A DNA stretch of 64,000 bases from contig JAJKFH010001094.1 of assembly GCA_023333565.1 (NCBI GenBank), positions 124,001 through 188,000 on the forward strand, in the 5' to 3' direction. The DNA comes from Puffinus mauretanicus. Its lineage: Eukaryota > Chordata > Aves > Procellariiformes > Procellariidae. This document shows, in pieces, positions 12,033-22,769 of this stretch. Below the pieces are notes generated by a model that was given only the letters and a program-made list of their open reading frames with translations, ran no database searches and was not told the origin of the DNA. A program made the translations under genes and the position numbers. Within the stretch, counting starts at the first letter, position 1; every line of letters begins with the position of its first letter.

Positions 12033-15000
12033 CTGGGGGAAGCAATATGAAACCCAAGTTATGGTACAGGAATTCAATTAAATGATCCTTTTTTTTTTCT
12101 TGCATGCATCCCACATGTAATACACAAAGCATGTAAAAGCAAGGATCCTGAAATCTCTCTGATACAGCTGGCAAAACAGCTTTCCTGTTATACCCAAAGG
12201 AGACGATTAATGCCCAAATTCTATTATAAGAGAATTCAAACAGAACAAGCACATGGAGCAAAGCTCCTGATGGTTTGACCACTTGCTTTTACCATCAGAA
12301 AAATCAACACAAAGCAAGATTTTTACTAGCTCACTTGAGACTCTATGTAACTTAGTTGCAACGTAACTAAGAATGGCAATTTAGCAAATAAGCCAACAAA
12401 ATGTGTGTCTTGATTAATAATGCAAATTCCTCCAGAAAACAACTGACAAGACTGTTTGCCAATATTTAGTCAATCCTTGTTCTTCTATGGGTTTAAATTC
12501 AATCCAAGAAAAAACATAAAGGTTAAGAGCTTTCTCCCCCCCAAATACTTTTCCTACAGCAACAGAAGTGTCACTTAAATTTAAGAATGGCTCTCAGTAC
12601 TTTATACACAGATTTCTGTAAGGTCCCTGTTATCTCTCAACAATGCCATTAAGGAAATACAACTTTTAAATTCCAATCAAACCAGGGATTTCTAATTTCT
12701 ACTGCAGTACCAGCAACTCCCAAGAAACAGGGAAAAAATATTATAATATAGCATCATAGTAACACCCACCCGCCAACAGTTCTTTAAAACACATTTTCTG
12801 GCAAACAAATTCTGCGAGTCGCGCCTTACCGTTCCCTCATCTGCAAATCTCCTGAGATAGTCAGTCAGTTCTGTCTTTAAATCATTGTATTCTGGATGGA
12901 GAAGTGAAGGCAAAGGAAAGAAAATAAAAAAACCAAGAAGATATCCAGCTTTAGTTTAACACGGGCTCAAGAAAACAACTTGTTCTACCTTCCTCTTGTC
13001 ATTCGTTAGATTTACTTGAGACAAATCTAGGTTTGAACTGGATTATAAATGAAAGCAATAAAAAGAAAGCCAAGTCCAGGTAAACACAAGAAGCCTAATA
13101 TTTTATCAGACTAGCCTATGCAGTCTGAATATCTGTTCAGGTGATCTTCAGAGAAATGCACAGAAGTTCAGTGAGTGAATTAGTACAATTAATTAAAAGA
13201 CTGCCGCTTCTCCCAACTTCCCACTGCAAAAGCACCCGTGGACAGTGGTGGGAAGTCCCAGACTGTAACTCAGGACTGGGCAAGTGTCCTCGCCAGAGTG
13301 CAGACCGCCCACTCAGGAGAGGGAAACACGGCTCCAGTTATAAAATACCTCAACGCTGCCTTGTCAATACACTCTGCGGCAGAGCTGCCAGGCAGCACCC
13401 TGCACCCCAGCTTCACAGTGGCTGGCACTCCCCCAGACAACAGGAGATTGACAAACAACAGAACAGGGTAAGATAACTAAGCCGGACAGCAGAAGTGTGA
13501 ATTAATGTTTAAATATTCACATTACAAGAAATTACCATCAATACAGTACCTAAGATGTTAAATAGGGGAAAAGCTCCCACACCATCTAGTTCCGCGATGT
13601 AAGTTAAAGCTGTAACAACAGGCCAGAGAGGACAAACTTCTCTAGAGTAATTCTGATTGAGGCGTGCAATCTGTCATGCAATCTTCTACACGTTACTTCA
13701 AAAATAGTTTGACACCACATTGCAAGACCAGATACTAATCTCTTACAGGAAACTGTTCACTTGAGGAGTTAAGGCAGATTCTAAAAATGAAGTTGTATTT
13801 ACCACAGATGAGTTCTACTTGCTGTACTCTGTTCATGCTGTTAAGGGTGTCCATTAAAGGATCTCTCCTCTCTGTTTCTTGGTCGCTGGTACCTTTATTT
13901 TCATAAGCCAAGACAGTGTCACATTCATCTGTCAGGAACTGGACTTCAAGCTCTGAATACATTTTCTGGAGGATAAAGTAAAATTTATATTTACATTACA
14001 AAACTTCTCAGATGGAGATGCTCTCACCCAATCCTTTTTGTGTTCAGATTCACAAATAATAACAATAAAAATAATAATGTAAATTTTGTATCCAGCATTT
14101 CAGACATCTCCCCATAACAACTTCCAAAGCAATACTGGATTTAAGCAGCAAAGAAAATATAAACATTTAGAAGCTCCTTCACAGGATTCAGTGTGTTTCT
14201 TCATGTGGGGTGGAGGGGTTTTTAGGTGTTTATATATGCAGGGTAAGAACATTTACACAGATTTATCTACAAGCTTCCCTTCAAAAGATTCTCTGGGAGC
14301 TCCTCCCTGCCTCCCCCACATCAATGACGGTAACGAAGAGAGAATTCATACCAAACAGTCTTCACAGGTGCATAATTTGCTTCTCCAGTTTGATGGCCAA
14401 AAGGTGGCAGTATCTTTTTTTAAAAATTGCTTGTTTTGGAGTTCTTTCAGCTTGCAGACTGGCTCCTCACTCTTCGTAACTACCTGAATTAAAACGAGAG
14501 CATTCAGTGCTTTATAACATCACTTCAAATACACTCTGTTCTTTTCAGCATGTCATTTTCCTTATGCAAGATTTTTGTTTTGTCTCAGACACACTTATAA
14601 ACAACCCATATTACCATTTCATCCACACGAGGATTCTGATGTGGTTTTAGTGGTTTCCACCGGAAATTTCTGTAGAAATTTACTGCAATAGCCATAAATG
14701 TTTAAGAAATCAGAGCTGAACTATCATGCAAATGCAGCTACAATGCATAAGACCCCTGTATTAGAACAAACTCAGAAGTTACCTCAGTGTAAAGGCCAGG
14801 TGGCTGACAAGAAGGGATGGATCTAACCTATCTGCAAACAGACGTTACACCCTGGTCACCCACTTCTACAAGCGTGTTCCACAGCCTACGCTGTGCTCCA
14901 CAGAGACTGCACGTTTGAGGTGTCGCTGACTGAAGAGGAACACAGAAACAGACTGAAAGCATTTACCCCTTCACTGAACCTATACAGAAAGAGGTGGGCT

Positions 15001-18000
15001 TTACTTCACCTATCATCAGTACGAAGGTGTACAGGACAGAAAAGAAGGTCTGTTTTACCTCTGGACAGGCAGACCCAGAGCTAGTGGATGGTTCATTAAA
15101 CTGTTCCATTTGCTTTTCCTCCTTTGTTTCTTGGTGTTCCACTCCACTTTCTTTTTTTATTTCTTTTTTCTGCTCTTCACTTTCCTCAACCTTCAGGACA
15201 ATCCCTTCATCTTCAAGGGAGTTCACTTTGGTCAAAGCAGGAACTGGAAGATACATACCCATGTAAGTGAAATTACCATGCCAGACAACGTACAGGCTAC
15301 CACAGACATTCTCTCTGCTTTACAGTGCAGCGTCAAAGAGCACCCAGATCACCTCGTACACTGCAGGGTCCTGGATATATTCTACAGCTGCCCAAAGACA
15401 CAGTGACCTAGGTATACAAAGAAACCGCTCCCTCTTTCACCATAGTGTTCTTCACCTCTCGTACTCCTATTCTAAAATACTCTGCTTCCCAAAGTCTAAG
15501 CCCTAGGAGAGGCAAAAGGGTATCACAATTTCAGATAGTTCTGTAGTAAGATGCTGGTCCTTCCCAACACCCCTTGATAGCTACGGCAGGTTCAGTAGCT
15601 GTTGCGTACTTTTTTGCTGACTTTGTGTCAGAGTCCTTCATTTTCTTTAGACACACACATCAAAAACTCCATGACAGATTAACTACACTAGCCACTTTCT
15701 TAATTAAAACAAGGAGTTTTTCTGATGTCAATTCAAATGTGTGCCCTGTGATATAGCTGGTTAAAAGGAGGAAAACCAAAAACAAACAAAAGAAAACCAT
15801 TCTGTACTGTATTTACATTAGAAGGAAGAGAACTCCAGGTAGGCCAGCTTGGAATCCTTAAAATTACCATTGGAATTTCTGGCACATAAGAGACCAATCA
15901 CCATTTGATAGAAGCAACATTTAGGAGACTACGTGAAACCAGCTCTTTCCACAGAAATCAAGTCATCTACCCTTCTGACCCCACTCAGACCAGATAGCAG
16001 ACAGAGGCTGTCCTGAGCCCCAGCTCTACCCAGATTAAGGTTTTACACATTCATTTCAGGTCGCTCTATCATTCACTCTTTGCTGCTCAGAGCCTCTTAG
16101 GCTCAGCTCTTTGCCTCATTGCTTCCCTTAGGATGGCTCCTCAGTTCTTTAGATCTGTTTAGAAATTAAGTTCCTTGAGACAAGTATTAAATCTTCATCC
16201 ATCTATGTGCTAGCACATCTTTGATAAAATAAATAAAGGAGTGAGCACCACAGAATTAAGATTTAGGAAAAAGAACTGCATTTTTTTTTACAGAACAGTT
16301 ACTGCAGTGCCACACATTCCACTGCTGAAGGTGATTGTCCAATATAATAAATATTATTTCTCCAACCACTTAAACAGCATTATGTCATTAATCAACAAAG
16401 TATGAAAAATACACGCTAACGAAATACTGGCTCAGATATTTTAATTTTCTTTACCTGCTAATTGCGACGCATAGGCCCACAGGAAATGGCAGTGATTCAT
16501 GCAGGCTTGGCATACCATTTCATGGAAGTCTCCACTTTCAGGGGGGACTGCACCAAGATGCTGTCAAAAAGGAACAGGCACGCAGCAGTGAAGCATTCGC
16601 TGCAAATTAACAGACTCAACTCTAGGTTTAGAGGAAGTAAAACATCAACTGCCATCACATATTCAGCACAAGCATACACTCCTGCTCGCTTTCTACAATG
16701 ATTATCGGTATAATTTAAAGACTGGAAAAGCTGATAAAAATCCCAGGGAAAAACTGAAATAATTCTCTCTTTGCCTACAGCTTTTTATGCTTTCTACATA
16801 ACCAGAAACCCCAGTCCTATCTTTATCTCATTTCTAAACGATATTCTTCTAAACTGTCCTAAACATAGGACAGGTGAAGATAGCTCTTGCACACTGCATA
16901 TTTAAACTCTTAAATAACTTTTTATGATTGCTTCCTTATGTGTAAGAGATTGTAAGTCTTCATATTGAACACATACTGAACTTGAGAAGAATTAGGTCCC
17001 AAAGCTCTCCATAAACTGGTGAGAACTATTTAGGCAATTAAAAGCACTTAGCAGCTTTCTTGTGAAAAGCATTCTTGCAAAGCTCACAATATGCAGCATA
17101 ACATTCTTCATACATACATTTATACAAAAGAATCCTAGTTTATCTACAGAACCCATAATTGAAGCCAATCACCTTTTTTTTATTCTTTGATCCTGCAACT
17201 TCAAACGTGGAATTTCACTCGTGCCCTTCAAGGCACAAGAGGCTGCATCCTCAATGTTTACACATTAAGTAGGGCACTCATTGAAGTGCTGAGCCGCTTT
17301 TAAAAGATTTCCCCACAGTTCGTAATCGGGAACCAACAGCACAGTTTGTTCCTTGCTACTTAAACGAATTACAGTTTAAAAAGCATTCTTTTGAATGAAG
17401 AACTATTCAGGTAGTTGATAATGATGTGCCTCAGGAAGAATCTTTTTCTCACCAATTGTACGGATTAGAATTTTCCAATTAAAGAGACGGTGATAGAGTT
17501 GTTATTTTATTCTGCAGTGGTAACCTTGAAAAAGGTAGAAGTCTTCCTAGGTTTTTTGGACGGGAGCAGACAGCAGCACAAGATTAAACTTTCAATATTC
17601 CTTTGCACAGGATGAAAAGAAATACCTTAGAACTCATGCAATAATCTTTTGAGAACTACAGCAAACCTTCCCAAGTAAGAATAACCATGCAAACTTAACC
17701 GACACTAACTTACTTTTATGCAAATGGCAATTCTGCTACTTATAGTTTCCTTACCCTTCCATGGAACCAGTCTTCGCAAACTATGCATTGGATCATCTCA
17801 TCTGGAATCTAGATGAACGGTCATATTATTAGCATTCATAGCAACCTCCAGAACCTTTCACAAGCCTCAAACTACAGTATTATGCAAAGCCTGCTCAAGT
17901 GAATTGCATTTGCCTCTTCAACCCCCCACAGGGAGCTGCCATTAATAATTAGTTACTGCTTCATTAGTCAGTTTGCTTCCCTGAAGTTCAACAGCATATG

Positions 18001-21000
18001 TAATTTGTCGTATTATCAAGAGTGTGGAAATTCCCATTTATTATTACAAAACTAGTTTTCCCAGTAGAGCAAGACATTCTCACACACAAGAGCTGATAAA
18101 AGTTAATACACTATTGGTATCTTCCTTCCTGTAAACAGAAATGCATGAACAGGCAGCTTAGCAAAAGAAAGATACCAATGTTCATAACGTCATCAGGTTT
18201 ATATAGGAATGCCACAATCCTAACTCAACTGTCCACAATATAGTATAATACAACCTGCTTTGTTATGAAACAATTATTAATGATTTCTTTAGAAATGTTT
18301 AGCTATCTCTGAACTTCAGAGAGGTGAGTTTATAAAATACCTTTTTGTATTTGAAAGACTTGTGCCTTCCTTATTCTTTAAAACATCTAACTTACATGAC
18401 TGCAAACAAAAGCGTGTGTGTGCAAACCAAGCGGTATATTTTAATACCTCCCCTCCCCTAGGAGAACTCTATAACTTTAGAGAGAGGAAAGCAGAGAGAA
18501 CTGCAGCAGCGTTTTGTCCAAATGATGGCTTGTCCTCCTCATCTGTCTTTAAGGCATAAACATATTCTACCATTTTAAAAAAACTGATAAAGTAATTACT
18601 TTATAAAGCACATGACAACCAAAACCAATATGGAACATAAGATTTCTTAAAGTGGGATCTTCCCTGGCAAGCAGCTCAGCGACCACCCTTTGTACAATAT
18701 TTTGCATAAATACCATCTATATATGATTATTACTGGTCTTTGTATTTCTTACCTCATCTTCAGGATCAGGATAAGGTCTTTTACAAGTACAGTATAATCC
18801 GTAGAAATTGTCATTATACTTATTTCCTGAATTCACCTTGCCCTTTTCCTAGGAGGAAAGTAAAAATGTCTCAATAGACAATGCAGTGAAAAACAAAGGA
18901 CAGAAAAGATGTATAATCTACAAAAACCCAATTCCTGTTCCACTTTAATTCCTAAAAGCAATCATTATATTCATCAGCTTGAAGATCCAAAACTAAAGAT
19001 ATTATCCAGACACCTATGCTATGCTACAGTGAGCAGCAGATAGGGCATGTGAGGAATACTGAAGTTCAAAAGGAAAGACGAAAAACAGTCTTTCCACCTT
19101 TGTAGCAAATGGCAGCTGTGATGTTTGTTAAGCTACTGCTAATCTAAAATGATACGAGAGTTTTGACCACCAACCACGCCTGCCTGCTGCCATTATAGCA
19201 ACGTCTGTAGATTTATTGTGCGCCTTCCCCTCCATTTTTTTTTAAACTGTGATCCAAACCCAACTTTATTTAATCTTACCACTGAGCTTCCACTAAATTC
19301 AAGTCATATAAGCCTCACTCTACAGGAAAGGATTACCTAAATTACAAAACATGCTGAATGAAAATCAATTACAGGTAATTCCATTAAAAAAAAAAAAACC
19401 AGCTAATACAGCTGCAGCCAGAGGGCTTCCGAACTGCATGTAGTTGCAGCCACCATCAGCCCCTGCAGAAACAGTTGTGACCATTTATGATGCTGCTACA
19501 AAACACTTTCTACCACTATTTTGACAAAGGAAGAACGGACGATGCGAGCACCCGGCATCCATGAAGTCAGCCAGATTAATGGACGGATGCTGAAGGTCAC
19601 TTCACCTGTACAACTGATTTTGCACTGAACTGAAGGAGGAGGAACAATCACATTTCACTGACTCAGATGAGAAACAGTAACATCTTAAAATTGTCACAGG
19701 TGTCTCTGTAAGGATCACTGCACTGTAGCCCTAGGCTGACTAGCTCTCGATCCATCCCAATTCTGCCAGAAAAAATGGATATACACAAAACCACTTGCTG
19801 TTCTATATTCCATTACCCCAGGAGCACCACTGCACCCAGAAGATTGCCAACTACCTGATGCCGTCCAAAATGCCCGCCAAGTATGAAAGCACAGGCGTAA
19901 TACAGTAAAACACTACCCCATCAGTAGGCTCTGGTGACAACCTATCAAAAAAGATTAGGGCACTAATGCCACCACAAAGAAGCGGAGGGAACTTTTGACA
20001 GCAGCACAACCCTAAATTTCATTAATGCACCTGCAAAATTGCACCCCGAAAGGTTCTCCTGAAGCCGGCTTAAAGCTAACGAGATGTATTAGTGCAGGCA
20101 CCACGACATGTTTCTGGCATTACGCTGACCATGGACGCAGAACTGCTGCATTTATAGATGATAAGGATCAATCATTCTCTCTCCTCGCAACATTTCCCTT
20201 TGGTCCCTCAACAGTTTTATCTCCTGCTGTGATACTCCCACCTTGTTTAACTCGCTGAGAAAAGCGGAGGCATCACATGAGTCAGCACATGAGGCAAGGC
20301 ACCAACCTCCCGAGAGTGTTATTTTGATTCTGTATGTATGAAATCTATGTCTGAACTTACTGGGAGTAACTTGCACTGCAGATTTTTGAATTTGCTATTT
20401 CCACAGTCGCAGCGGAAGTTCCTGGAAAGAAAAACATAGCATTTCAGTATTAGTTTTTGTGTTCATAACAATTCCTAACAGCTTATTAGGAGCCATAAAA
20501 ATATTCTTGCAGCTATTTAAACAATAGCATCAGTCAGAACTGGCCAAAGGGCCTTACAGCCTTACTCTCTCACATGGTGTTCTCGGCAGATCTTGGCTAA
20601 CACCATCATTTGCAACAGCGCTCGGCTGGGAGACCGCAATGGCACAGCCAACCCCGGGTGCTGCCAACTACCACACTCAAGAACGCAAGCATGTGCATTG
20701 GCGAGAGAGGAGCGTGAATTGGTTCATTTCCGAAGGCTGGATCCACGAAGGTGATTAAGCTCTTGTCTCCTACTCGGACACCTAAGCTCTCACTTAAATA
20801 GGGTCGGTATGCCAAGTGAACCGGGGAACGCGGGTACCTCAGTGACCTGATCTCGGCTGCCTGTGCAGTTTTGCTGGGAGTAATGTATTTTGTGCGAGTT
20901 ACACACTGGAACGTCGTCCTACCCCACTGAAACGTATTATACAGCGGAGGAGGCTCTGGGGAAATTCCCCCGGCCAGCTCACCTCACACCACAGCCCCCC

Positions 21001-21700
21001 GCAGTGTCCTACCGCTCGGGTCCGGGAGGAGAAGCCGACGGCCGGCGTACACCGCCTTGCCTTCCCAGCCCGCTGAAGAGGCCCGCGTTTCGCTCGGGGG
21101 CGGCTGTGAGGAACCGACGGGGCCCGCGGGCTGCCGAGGGAAGCCGCGGGAGGGGCTCCGGGGCCCGCGCGCTGAGGGGGCTCGCACCGCCCCCGCCCGC
21201 CACCTGCGCACGCGCGCTTCCCGCCGCCGGAAGGGGCGCGCGCCCCCGCCCCGCCCCGCCCGCCCCGCGCCGCCGTACCTCTTGGTGTAGAGCTCGAAGA
21301 GGCGGTGGGTGCCGTGGCACTCGTAGCTGCAGGCCAGGCAGATCCCCGCCGGCTCCCCCCCGGGCGGCGTGCAGGTGCTGCAGGCGTACAGCGCCTGCCT
21401 CTTCACCGCGCCCTGCGGGGCGACACCGGCGCGCGCTACAGGGGCCGCCGGGGGGTCCCGGCCCCGGGCGGCCCCGCCCCCAGTCCCGCGGCCCCGCCCC
21501 CAGCCCCCCGCGGCGGCCGGCCCCGCCCCCACCTGGGAGTAGCTGCAGCGCTCGTGGTCGCTGCCCCCCAGCACGGCCCGCGCCTCCTTCTCGAGCTCCT
21601 CGTTCTCCGCCAGCACCTCCGCCAAGGAGACCACGGGCTCCTCCGCGCCGCCCCCGCAGCCGCCCCCCGGCTCGGCGCCCTCCGCCGCCGCCGCCTCCAT
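11940..21700 (-). CDS. UBR7: UBR7, UBR-box/PHD-type putative E3 ubiquitin ligase (11 coding exons, complete)
   Basis: Complete gene coding 417 residues (human about 425). Exons in transcript order: 21533-21700, 21279-21412, 20361-20421, 18753-18848, 17755-17808, 16455-16560, 15059-15243, 14352-14483, 13803-13965, 12830-12891, 11940-12032. Every junction is GT-AG and the lengths keep one open frame. The UBR-type zinc finger spans about residues 45-121, with Cys at 52, 67, 70, 81, 84, 88, 105, 107 and 117 and His at 89 and 92. A PHD finger spans about 138-195 (Cys 141, 143, 161, 164, the WFH motif at 167-169, Cys 188, 191). An acidic linker covers about 207-268. A C-terminal conserved region ends in a basic RKRRR cluster at 404-408. 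Family knowledge: UBR7 is a nuclear chromatin protein whose PHD supports H2BK120 monoubiquitination. The start ATG at 21700 has G at -3 and +4. Head-to-head with GON7. Confidence 0.98.
12830..12891 (-). CDS. UBR7: UBR7 coding exon 10
   Basis: 62 nt completing Glu367 and coding to Thr387: EYNDLKTELTDYLRRFADEG. Acceptor ctccatccag, donor GTAAGG. Confidence 0.97.
13803..13965 (-). CDS. UBR7: UBR7 coding exon 9
   Basis: 163 nt, residues 313-366 plus one base. KMYSELEVQFLTDECDTVLA then YENKG and RRDPLMDTLNSMNRVQQVEL. Highly conserved C-terminal segment of the family. Confidence 0.97.
14352..14483 (-). CDS. UBR7: UBR7 coding exon 8
   Basis: 132 nt, residues 269-312. Contains CKLKELQNKQFLKKDTATFW and SNWRSKLCTCEDCL, the start of the conserved C-terminal region with its Cys cluster. 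Donor GTATGA. Confidence 0.96.
15059..15243 (-). CDS. UBR7: UBR7 coding exon 7 (acidic linker)
   Basis: 185 nt, residues 207-268. Glu/Lys-rich, low complexity and poorly conserved in sequence but not in position; begins VPALTKVNSLEDEG and ends STSSGSACPE. Probably a disordered spacer between PHD and C-terminal region. Assigned from splice sites, phase and position. Confidence 0.93.
16150..16245 (+). repeat. Possible ancient LINE/SINE 3' tail
   Basis: The pattern aattaagttccttgagacaa, then a 'ctatgtgctagcaca' element and AATAAATAAA, resembles the 3' tail of old L2/L3/MIR-type elements (ctccttgag...cctagcaca...aataaa). Strongly decayed. Family not assignable by eye. Confidence 0.35.
16455..16560 (-). 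CDS. UBR7: UBR7 coding exon 6 (end of PHD)
   Basis: 106 nt, residues 172-206 plus one base. HLGAVPPESGDFHEMVCQAC carries the last PHD ligands (Cys188, Cys191), then MNHCHFLWAYASQLA. Acceptor cctttttgacag, donor GTAAAG. Confidence 0.97.
17755..17808 (-). CDS. UBR7: UBR7 coding exon 5 (PHD)
   Basis: 54 nt, residues 154-171, IPDEMIQCIVCEDWFHGR. It holds zinc ligands Cys161, Cys164 and His169 and the PHD tryptophan. Donor GTAAGG. Confidence 0.97.
18753..18848 (-). CDS. UBR7: UBR7 coding exon 4
   Basis: 96 nt, residues 122-153: EKGKVNSGNKYNDNFYG then LYCTCKRPYPDPEDE, which opens the PHD finger with Cys141 and Cys143. Acceptor tttcctcctag, donor GTAAGA. Confidence 0.97.
20361..20421 (-). CDS. UBR7: UBR7 coding exon 3 (end of UBR box)
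   Basis: 61 nt completing Arg101 and coding 102-121 (NFRCDCGNSKF, then the last zinc ligands). Acceptor tttctttccag, donor GTAAGT. Too short to appear as a free-standing ORF. Confidence 0.97.
21279..21412 (-). CDS. UBR7: UBR7 coding exon 2 (UBR box core)
   Basis: Residues 57-100 plus two bases of Arg101. Contains YACSTCTP, GICLACSYECHGTH and LFELYTK, the central zinc-binding part of the UBR box. Acceptor cccgcag; the donor GTACGG lies in GC-rich sequence. Confidence 0.97.
21533..21700 (-). CDS. UBR7: UBR7 coding exon 1
   Basis: Residues 1-56, 168 nt, donor GTGGGG after CSYSQ. A Gly/Ala/Glu-rich N-terminus precedes the conserved EEPVVSLAEVLAENEELEKE helix and AVLGGSD, where the UBR box begins (Cys52). 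Confidence 0.96.
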
Positions 21701-21754
21701 CGCCGGGACGCGAGGCCGAGGGCGAGCCGAGGCGGGAAACACGCGGCCGAGGCG

Positions 21755-21765
21755 CCAGGGGGCGC
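21755..21765 (+). promoter_or_regulatory. CTCF-like core motif
   Basis: CCAGGGGGCGC, matching the AG(G)GGGCGC core of the CTCF consensus, inside the near-palindrome ggcgccagggggcgcc, 55 bp upstream of the UBR7 ATG. The first bases of the consensus match only partly. Confidence 0.5.
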
Positions 21766-21791
21766 CACAGCGGAAGCGGAACTGCGCGCCC

Positions 21792-21800
21792 CACGTGACC
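21792..21800 (+). promoter_or_regulatory. E-box (CACGTGACC), copy 1
   Basis: CACGTGACCGG between the UBR7 and GON7 starts. This is the canonical CACGTG bound by USF, MYC/MAX and TFE-type bHLH factors. Factor identity is not determinable from sequence. Confidence 0.6.
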
Positions 21801-21848
21801 GGGGCCGCGCGTCACAGAGGGGCGCGGCGGGGGAGCCCGCGCGGCGGG

Positions 21849-21857
21849 CACGTGACC
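21849..21857 (+). promoter_or_regulatory. E-box (CACGTGACC), copy 2
   Basis: Second CACGTGACCGG, identical over 11 bases to copy 1, 57 bp downstream in the same orientation and 82 bp before the GON7 ATG. Confidence 0.6.
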
Positions 21858-21938
21858 GGCGAGCGGGGCGGGGCCGGGTCGTCGGCCGGCGGGGGGGGCT
21901 GCGCGCGCGCCGTGCGGGGGTGGGGCGGCGGCGGCGCG

Positions 21939-22137
21939 ATGGAGCTGGTGGCGGAGCTGAGGGGCCGCGACGGGCAGACGCGCTCGGTGCGGGTGCCGTG
22001 CCCGGCGGAGGAGGGCGAGGGCGGCCAGCTGCGCGGGCTGCGGCGGGCCCTGGCCGAGCTGCAGCAGCGGGTGGTGGAGCTGCTGGCGCCCCTGGTGCAG
22101 GAGGAGCGAGAGGCGGCGGGCGGCGGCGGGCCGCGCG
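21939..22137 (+). CDS. GON7: GON7 exon 1 (coding part)
   Basis: 199 nt: residues 1-66 plus one base, donor GTGAGT. Codes the folded helical part that in human GON7 binds LAGE3. Confidence 0.94.
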
Positions 22138-22375
22138 GTGAGTGGCGGGGGGGCGCCGGGCCGGGCCGGGCCGGGCCGGGCCGGGGCGCGGCGAGGGGGC
22201 TCCGCCGCTCCCAGGGCGCCGCTCATCCGCCCCCGCCTGCACCCTGGCAGGTGATGTCGAGGATGACGACGAGGAGGAGGAGGAGGAGGATGAAAGCGAA
22301 GACGAAAATAACATCGACACGACAGCGAGCGCCGGTGACCCACCTCCGAAGCGGACGAAGGTTCAGCAGCCCTGA
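21939..22375 (+). CDS. GON7: GON7, KEOPS/EKC complex subunit (2 exons, complete)
   Basis: Exons 21939-22137 and 22251-22375 code 107 residues (human about 100). Intron 22138-22250 is GT-AG, splitting a glycine codon after the first base. The N-terminal half starts MELVAELRGRDGQ and contains the helix LRGLRRALAELQQRVVELLA with PLVQEE. The second half is an acidic run (DVEDDDEEEEEEDESEDENN) and ends PPPKRTKVQQP. The layout, with the EDENNID block and a basic C-terminus, is that of C14orf142/GON7. Family knowledge: GON7 is a small, partly disordered subunit that binds LAGE3 in KEOPS, the complex making t6A on ANN-decoding tRNAs. ATG context GCGATGG is favourable. Very GC-rich. Divergent from UBR7. 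Confidence 0.95.
22156..22184 (+). repeat. (CCGGG)n pentanucleotide repeat in the GON7 intron
   Basis: About five and a half tandem CCGGG units inside the 113-nt GON7 intron, a G-rich run with potential to form a quadruplex on the transcript strand. Confidence 0.8.
22251..22375 (+). CDS. GON7: GON7 exon 2 (coding part)
   Basis: 125 nt after acceptor accctggcag: completes Gly67 and codes residues 68-107 and TGA (22373-22375). The acidic tract is coded largely by GAG/GAC repeats. Confidence 0.94.
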
Positions 22376-22765
22376 TGGCGGCGTTGGGGGCTGCGTTCAG
22401 GCCTAGGAAGGGACGTTCCAGCTGTACCGACTGTAAGTGTCCCCGGGCGCGGCGCCCCGAGCCGGGGGAGGCCGCTCTGGGCAGGCCGGCGTCTGCCTCG
22501 CTTCTGCTCACGTTTTAGAAGTGCAGTGTCGATCTCGACACTATTTTAATACGGAAGCCTTAACGAAAGGATGCGCCTTGGTGTTCGCGGCACGTTGCTT
22601 ACAGGGTATCAATGTTACGCTGAGAATTTTTAGTAAACTAGTTGACAAATATAAAACTGTTTTCACAAGTCTTCTGACTGCTACATTTTTAATATTTTCC
22701 AAGTCATAGTAGTTCTTCATGTGACTTAAACTTTTAAAATAAAGTAATAAAATCTGGAGTGATTT
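22376..22765 (+). other. GON7: GON7 3' UTR
   Basis: About 390 nt: GC-rich at first, AT-rich after 22540. Ends at two poly(A) hexamers at 22739-22744 and 22746-22751. The boundary is inferred. Confidence 0.65.
22739..22751 (+). terminator. GON7: GON7 poly(A) signals (two AATAAA hexamers)
   Basis: aataaagtaataaa, two AATAAA copies one base apart, followed by T/G-containing sequence. Fits the end of a short GON7 transcript. Confidence 0.7.
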
Positions 22766-22769
22766 TGTC

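Larger units (their letters stand above)
12033..21532 (-). other. UBR7: UBR7 introns
   Basis: Ten introns of 120 to 1,512 nt; the largest are 18849-20360, 15244-16454 and 16561-17754. The first (21413-21532) lies within the CpG island. Apart from one likely decayed repeat tail (16150-16245) I see only AT-rich intronic sequence and short chance open frames. Confidence 0.85.
20940..22480. promoter_or_regulatory. CpG island: bidirectional UBR7/GON7 promoter
   Basis: A sharply bounded GC- and CpG-rich block covering UBR7 exons 1-2 and all of GON7. The two start codons (21700 minus, 21939 plus) are 238 bp apart, so both genes must share a promoter. The gap contains two CACGTGACC E-boxes, an ETS-like CGGAAG near 21771 and a CTCF-like core. 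There is no TATA box. The large GC-rich open frames in this island on both strands (up to 500 codons) are out-of-frame shadows. Confidence 0.9.

Noticed and set aside
21009..22511. 500-, 302-, 294- and 278-codon frames around UBR7 exon 1 and GON7
   Set aside because: They are out-of-frame or intron-spanning readings of the CpG island. The real exons, set by splice phase and homology, are much shorter.
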